Shown here: one piece after another, positions 61,095-64,000 of the stretch
Position numbering within the stretch: the stretch's first letter is position 1
Layout: each line of letters starts with the position of its first letter
Assembly: GCF_001577775.1 (NCBI RefSeq)
Contig: NZ_CP010835.1
Span: forward strand, 868,001-932,000
DNA length: 64,000 nt
Direction of reading: 5' to 3'
Origin: Pyrococcus kukulkanii
Lineage (GTDB): Archaea; Methanobacteriota_B; Thermococci; Thermococcales; Thermococcaceae
Translations under genes and position numbers: made by a program
Notes under the pieces: generated by a model
Seen by the model: only the letters and a program-made list of their open reading frames with translations
Told to the model about the DNA's origin: nothing
The model's database searches: none

Positions 61095-61104
61095 GATATC
61101 CCCC

Positions 61105-61803
61105 CTATTCCCCCGAAAAGGTCCATTTCAGGAGGAAGGGCGTCACTATGGTGGTTACCAAGACCATCGTGACGGGGATCGAAAAGGTGCCGCTGTCGAA
61201 GACGCCCTCGTTGAGGGCCACGTTGGCCATGATGAGGGCCACCTCCATATGAGGTATCATGCCAACGCCCACTTGGAGGGCTTCAATCGGTCTGAACTTC
61301 GAGATGAAGGCCCCGAAGCCGCAATCGGCTATCTTACCCACTATCGCGAGAATGGCGTAGATCACGGCAAAGGTTCCCGCGTGGGCCAGAACCCGCATGT
61401 CGCTCTCTATGCCGATGCTTACGAGGAACACTGGAATGAAGAGGGAGTAACTTATCGTCATGAACTTCCTGTCAACTTCCCTCGCCTCATCGGTGCTCGC
61501 CACAAGGAGGCCTGCCAGATAGGCACCCGTTATGCCCGCTATCTGGAACTGCTCGGCGAGATAGGCAAAGATAAGCATTATAGCTATGGCAAAAGCCGTA
61601 ACGGTCTCCGGTAGGGTGATTCTCTCCGAAAGCTTCAGGGCCTCGTCGAAGCCGACTAAGTTCAAAATGGACGGTCCTATTAGAATCCCTCCAATCAGCT
61701 GGCCTAGGGCCGCTAGAAAGCCGAGGCAAACGGCGGGGTAGCCGAACGGCTTCGCAGCTATGAGTATCAGCGCCAGCTCTAGGAACACGTCCATGATTAT
61801 CAT
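61105..61803 (-). CDS. Internally deleted CPA2 antiporter paralogue
   Basis: A 232-residue frame that matches the neighbouring antiporter at both ends but not in the middle. The N-terminal part runs through GQLIGGILIGPSILNLVGFDEAL, then jumps to LPETVTAFAIAIMLIFAYLAEQ, which corresponds to residue about 205 of the full protein; about 140 residues with the DD ion site are missing. The remainder, to LLKWTFSGE, is intact. It is therefore probably a decayed transporter, though still in frame. GC-rich codons differ from most of the window. Confidence 0.75.
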   Translation of the reverse strand: MIIMDVFLELALILIAAKPFGYPAVCLGFLAALGQLIGGILIGPSILNLVGFDEALKLSERITLPETVTAFAIAIMLIFAYLAEQFQIAGITGAYLAGLLVASTDEAREVDRKFMTISYSLFIPVFLVSIGIESDMRVLAHAGTFAVIYAILAIVGKIADCGFGAFISKFRPIEALQVGVGMIPHMEVALIMANVALNEGVFDSGTFSIPVTMVLVTTIVTPFLLKWTFSGE

Positions 61804-61824
61804 CTCGCGTTGATTTTGAGTAAA

Positions 61825-62391
61825 TCAGGCCGAAACTATGCGGATTAGGCGGATTATGTCCTTGACCTCAAGGATGCCATGAACGCGGTTCTCGTCATCC
61901 ACGACAGGGAGGTGGTGCTTTCCAGTTTCGAGCATTATTTGTATCGCCCGCCCGAGGTTCTCATCGACGTGAATCGTTATGGGCCTGCGAATCATTATGT
62001 CCTTTACACGGGAGGCACGGTCTATAGAATACTTCTTGAGGAGGCCTACACCTACTATGGAGTACTTCCTCGGAGGCTCAAAGAAGCGGAGGAGATCCTT
62101 CATCGTGATGAAGCCAAGGAGATGACCCTTCTCATCCACGACCACCGCTGAACTCTCTTCGCCGCGGAGGCTCTGGACAAGTAGCGATATTGGATCTTCA
62201 GGCTGAAGGGTTAAGAACTCCCTATCCATGACGAGCTTCACAGGAACCTTGGAGATGTAGCGGATGTTATAGCTTAGTTCCTCCTTTCTCTTGAGCTGGA
62301 GCATCCTGCGTTTATTGCGAATTATTTTGAGTTTCTTCGCCTTCAAGTTCTTGGAGCCTTCCTTGGGGTTTAATGTGTCCATTTTCTTCAC
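61825..62391 (-). CDS. CBS-pair domain protein
   Basis: A 188-residue cytosolic protein. A basic N-terminal tail (about 45 residues, rich in Lys/Arg) precedes two CBS motifs: VKLVMDREFLTLQPEDPIS with GFITMKDLLRF, and VKDIMIRRPITIHVDENLG with HGILEVKDIIR. CBS pairs bind adenine nucleotides and gate transporters. Its place at the head of the antiporter cluster suggests it regulates those antiporters. Start is GTG 62391 or ATG 62382 after GTGAAG. Confidence 0.85.
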   Translation of the reverse strand: MKKMDTLNPKEGSKNLKAKKLKIIRNKRRMLQLKRKEELSYNIRYISKVPVKLVMDREFLTLQPEDPISLLVQSLRGEESSAVVVDEKGHLLGFITMKDLLRFFEPPRKYSIVGVGLLKKYSIDRASRVKDIMIRRPITIHVDENLGRAIQIMLETGKHHLPVVDDENRVHGILEVKDIIRLIRIVSA

Positions 62392-62640
62392 TAGTAGACA
62401 CTAATGTGCTAAAGCGTTTAAAGATTTTGGAACTCATGTTAAGGAATAAATGTCAAAATTTAAGTTTATATGCAAAATAAATTGACAAATATTAGCTAAA
62501 GCTTTTTGAATGGGTTTCATTTTTCTGAGGGTTTCTTGGGGATGTAGTAATTAAGGCTGTTCTTTCAGTGGTTTCTTTTGTTGTGTTTGTGTATTTTTGT
62601 TACTGTAAGGTTTTTTAAGTTCTGGGTGTGTGTTTTATTG

Positions 62641-62793
62641 GGGTCGTTTCCGTTCGGCCCGGAGGTTGATGACCTCCCGTCTGAGGTGACCGGTGATCCC
62701 GATGTGGACGGGAGTGCGAAACCAACCGCACCAGTTGCACTACAACCAGTAGCGGAAACGGTTCAACTTTACCCTCATCAACTAGCAGGCTAA
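62641..62793 (+). mobile_element. Folded relic resembling the tnpB 3' end/omega-RNA of an IS200/IS605 element
   Basis: A GC-rich island between AT-rich stretches. It can fold into a multibranch structure: closing stem CGTTTCCG (62645-62652) with CGGAAACG (62753-62760), hairpin GGAGGT/ACCTCC (62661-62677), stem CCCGTC/GACGGG (62676-62681 with 62707-62712, sharing two bases with the former), GTGCG/CGCAC (62714-62731) and GTTG/CAAC (62734-62746). One frame reads EVDDLPSEVTGDPDVDGSAK, which I recall at the C-terminus of thermococcal TnpB. There is no tnpA/tnpB nearby. This may be an orphan guide-scaffold RNA. Confidence 0.5.
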
Positions 62794-63200
62794 TCTCTTT
62801 GCCTTATTCCCTCATTATTTTCGGTTGGGCTTATAAACCCACTCTTTCTAATTCAAACTTCAGATGGAACATGGCTGATTGAAATTCTCCTCGTTGCCTC
62901 GGAGAATCCTCCATCTGTCTGTAATTCTTACACATAGCTTTAATTGGCTCATCTATTGTTTTCGCTCTAAAGATCCTCATTCTTCATTGCATCGACATCA
63001 TACGGAAAACAAGCCAAGTCCAAAAATAAGAGGTTCAGAAAAGGAGACAAGATATTAAAAAATAAAAACTTTTTAATCTATGTTCACTTGCGACTAAATA
63101 TTCACATCTGGGCTCTTATTTGTGTCTTAGCGAATGTTATGTAGTCTATATAGTCTCGGTAGATTTTTGAGGAGTTTCGCCTAGAGAAAAGGCGATAGCG
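62794..63200. other. Non-coding region before the XPD helicase
   Basis: About 400 AT-rich bases without a credible gene. It holds a nested inverted repeat: CAGATGGA (62861-62868) pairs with TCCATCTG (62910-62917), and inside it ATTCTCC (62884-62890) pairs with GGAGAAT (62901-62907). A TATA-like TTATAA at 62831-62836 could serve either strand. The helicase ribosome site AAGGCGAT is at its right end. Confidence 0.4.
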
Positions 63201-64000
63201 ATGCTGGAGTACTTCCCCTACCAGAGCCTTCGACCGCATCAGGAGGAGTTCATAAACTTGGTTAGAGAAGCCGTTAAAAGCGGAAATAACTTAATAGTGG
63301 AGGCTCCCACGGGGTTCGGGAAGACGATAAGTGTTCTGGCAGGAGTGTTGCCATATGCAATCTCCCTGGGGTACAAGGTGATCTACCTAGCGAGGACTCA
63401 TAAGCAGATGGATAGGGTTATAGAAGAGCTCAAGGCAATAAGAAAGGTGGGAAAAGTTAGTGGAGTTGAGTTCAGGAGCAGGAAGGATCTGTGCCTACAC
63501 AAGTATATTCAAACGTTCGCCCCAGACGCTTACACGAGCATGGTCGTCTGTAAAAGTCTTAGGAAGCTTGGGAAGTGCAAGTTCTATGAGAACCTAAGGG
63601 AGAAGAAAGATAGGGTTAAGGAGATAGTTGAATTCTTTCTGGAGAGACCCTCTTTTCCCTGGGAAGTCCTTGAGTACTCGGAATTGCTGGAGCTATGTCC
63701 TTATGAGGTAACTAGGAAGGTGGGGGAGAAGGCCAACGTAATAGTAGCGAGTTATCTATATATGTTAAACCCATGGATCAGGCAGGCCTTTATGGACAGC
63801 CTTGGAGTTGATTACTCTGATCTGATAGTAATATTCGATGAGGCTCACAACGTTCCAGATCAGGCAATCTCAACGTTAAGCGACAGACTAAGCGTGAGGA
63901 CTATAGAGAGGGCCATTAAAGAGGCCCACGAGTATGGAGAGGATGACGTTGAAAACTTTCTTTCCATATTCCTGAAGGGGCTAGAGATACTGTACAGGAA
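63201..64000 (+). CDS. xpd: XPD/Rad3-type Fe-S DNA helicase, C-terminus beyond window
   Basis: The first 266 residues of an SF2 helicase, open to the right edge. Walker A is EAPTGFGKT (residues 34-42) and the DEAH box is at residues 213-216 (IFDEAHNV). Four cysteines between them, Cys98, Cys117, Cys126 and Cys166, are the [4Fe-4S] ligands of XPD-family helicases, which unwind DNA 5' to 3'. The Q-like motif YQSLRPHQ opens the protein. ATG 63201 is preceded by AAGGCGAT. Role: nucleotide excision repair or related DNA processing. Confidence 0.92.
   Translation, partial: MLEYFPYQSLRPHQEEFINLVREAVKSGNNLIVEAPTGFGKTISVLAGVLPYAISLGYKVIYLARTHKQMDRVIEELKAIRKVGKVSGVEFRSRKDLCLHKYIQTFAPDAYTSMVVCKSLRKLGKCKFYENLREKKDRVKEIVEFFLERPSFPWEVLEYSELLELCPYEVTRKVGEKANVIVASYLYMLNPWIRQAFMDSLGVDYSDLIVIFDEAHNVPDQAISTLSDRLSVRTIERAIKEAHEYGEDDVENFLSIFLKGLEILYR

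Noticed and set aside
61093-61614. Plus-strand frame of 173 codons opposite the deleted antiporter
   Set aside because: His/Glu/Arg-rich antisense of membrane helices, arising from GC-rich codons; no start site or family.

Overview
The window looks like a piece of a hyperthermophilic euryarchaeon of the order Thermococcales, genus Pyrococcus. The evidence is the whole gene set: pyruvate and 2-ketoisovalerate ferredoxin oxidoreductases in the classical porG-vorDAB-porDAB order, a CoA-disulfide reductase, PCNA beside GINS and TFS, a Cdc48/VAT ATPase, cyclic 2,3-diphosphoglycerate synthetase, eL41 and uL16/L10e, and a KlbA ATPase carrying a full-size intein. Other signs are GGTGA-type ribosome binding sites, TATA/BRE promoters with several likely leaderless starts, and low overall GC in which structured RNAs stand out as GC-rich islands. 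The species cannot be fixed from the sequence. The intein is 522 residues, which argues against P. abyssi if its KlbA intein is the short form, as I recall.

Layout: 0-3.4 kb holds a partial helical-repeat protein, a DUF523/TudS-like protein, cGDP synthetase, the right end of an IS200/IS605-type element, and alaX. 3.5-15.4 kb holds a coupled pair of MATE exporters, CoA-disulfide reductase with a SurR-type box, an MFS transporter with pyruvate kinase, an MgtE-like transporter, L10e, the 7-deazapurine genes queD-queE, and cysS. 15.5-23.8 kb holds a demi-FFRP regulator, phosphate transport (PiT and a PhoU-like protein), a phosphoesterase with eL41, a nitrilase, a FAH hydrolase, an amino-acid permease, the tRNA methyltransferase Trm14 and a permuted GTPase. 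23.9-31.8 kb is a five-gene type IV-pilus/secretion-like operon: DUF515, a secreted protein, KlbA with intein, and two TadC-like membrane proteins. 31.8-36.2 kb holds threonine dehydrogenase and pheT/pheS; pheS is interrupted by an apparent frameshift.

36.2-41.3 kb starts with a GC-rich two-hairpin RNA that looks like an H/ACA guide. It continues with riboflavin kinase, endonuclease V, translin, TFS, a small protein, PCNA, a GINS subunit and an MFS exporter. At 41.4 kb a tRNA-Trp contains an intron that is itself a C/D-box guide for two positions of the same tRNA. 41.5-45 kb is an operon from a hydrogenase-type protease to aspartate racemase. 45-53.6 kb pairs the mevalonate-entry operon (HMG-CoA synthase, thiolase, DUF35) with the divergent POR/VOR operon, which makes acyl-CoA from 2-keto acids. 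53.6-59 kb holds an RNase H-like protein coupled to Cdc48, a CLC channel, an RHH-type reading frame and antisense tRNA-Ala and tRNA-Val genes. 59-62.4 kb has a GNAT protein and a more GC-rich antiporter/CBS island, with one antiporter internally deleted. 62.4-63.2 kb is non-coding and carries a folded relic resembling the omega-RNA/3' end of tnpB. The right edge begins an XPD-type Fe-S helicase.

The most notable themes are RNA genes hidden in plain sight (H/ACA candidate, self-guiding tRNA-Trp intron, orphan omega-RNA-like relic), a pilus-like machine without pilins, and a cluster of frameshift-like lesions (alaX 5' end, the DUF515 gene, pheS). These last could be real or could be base-calling errors.
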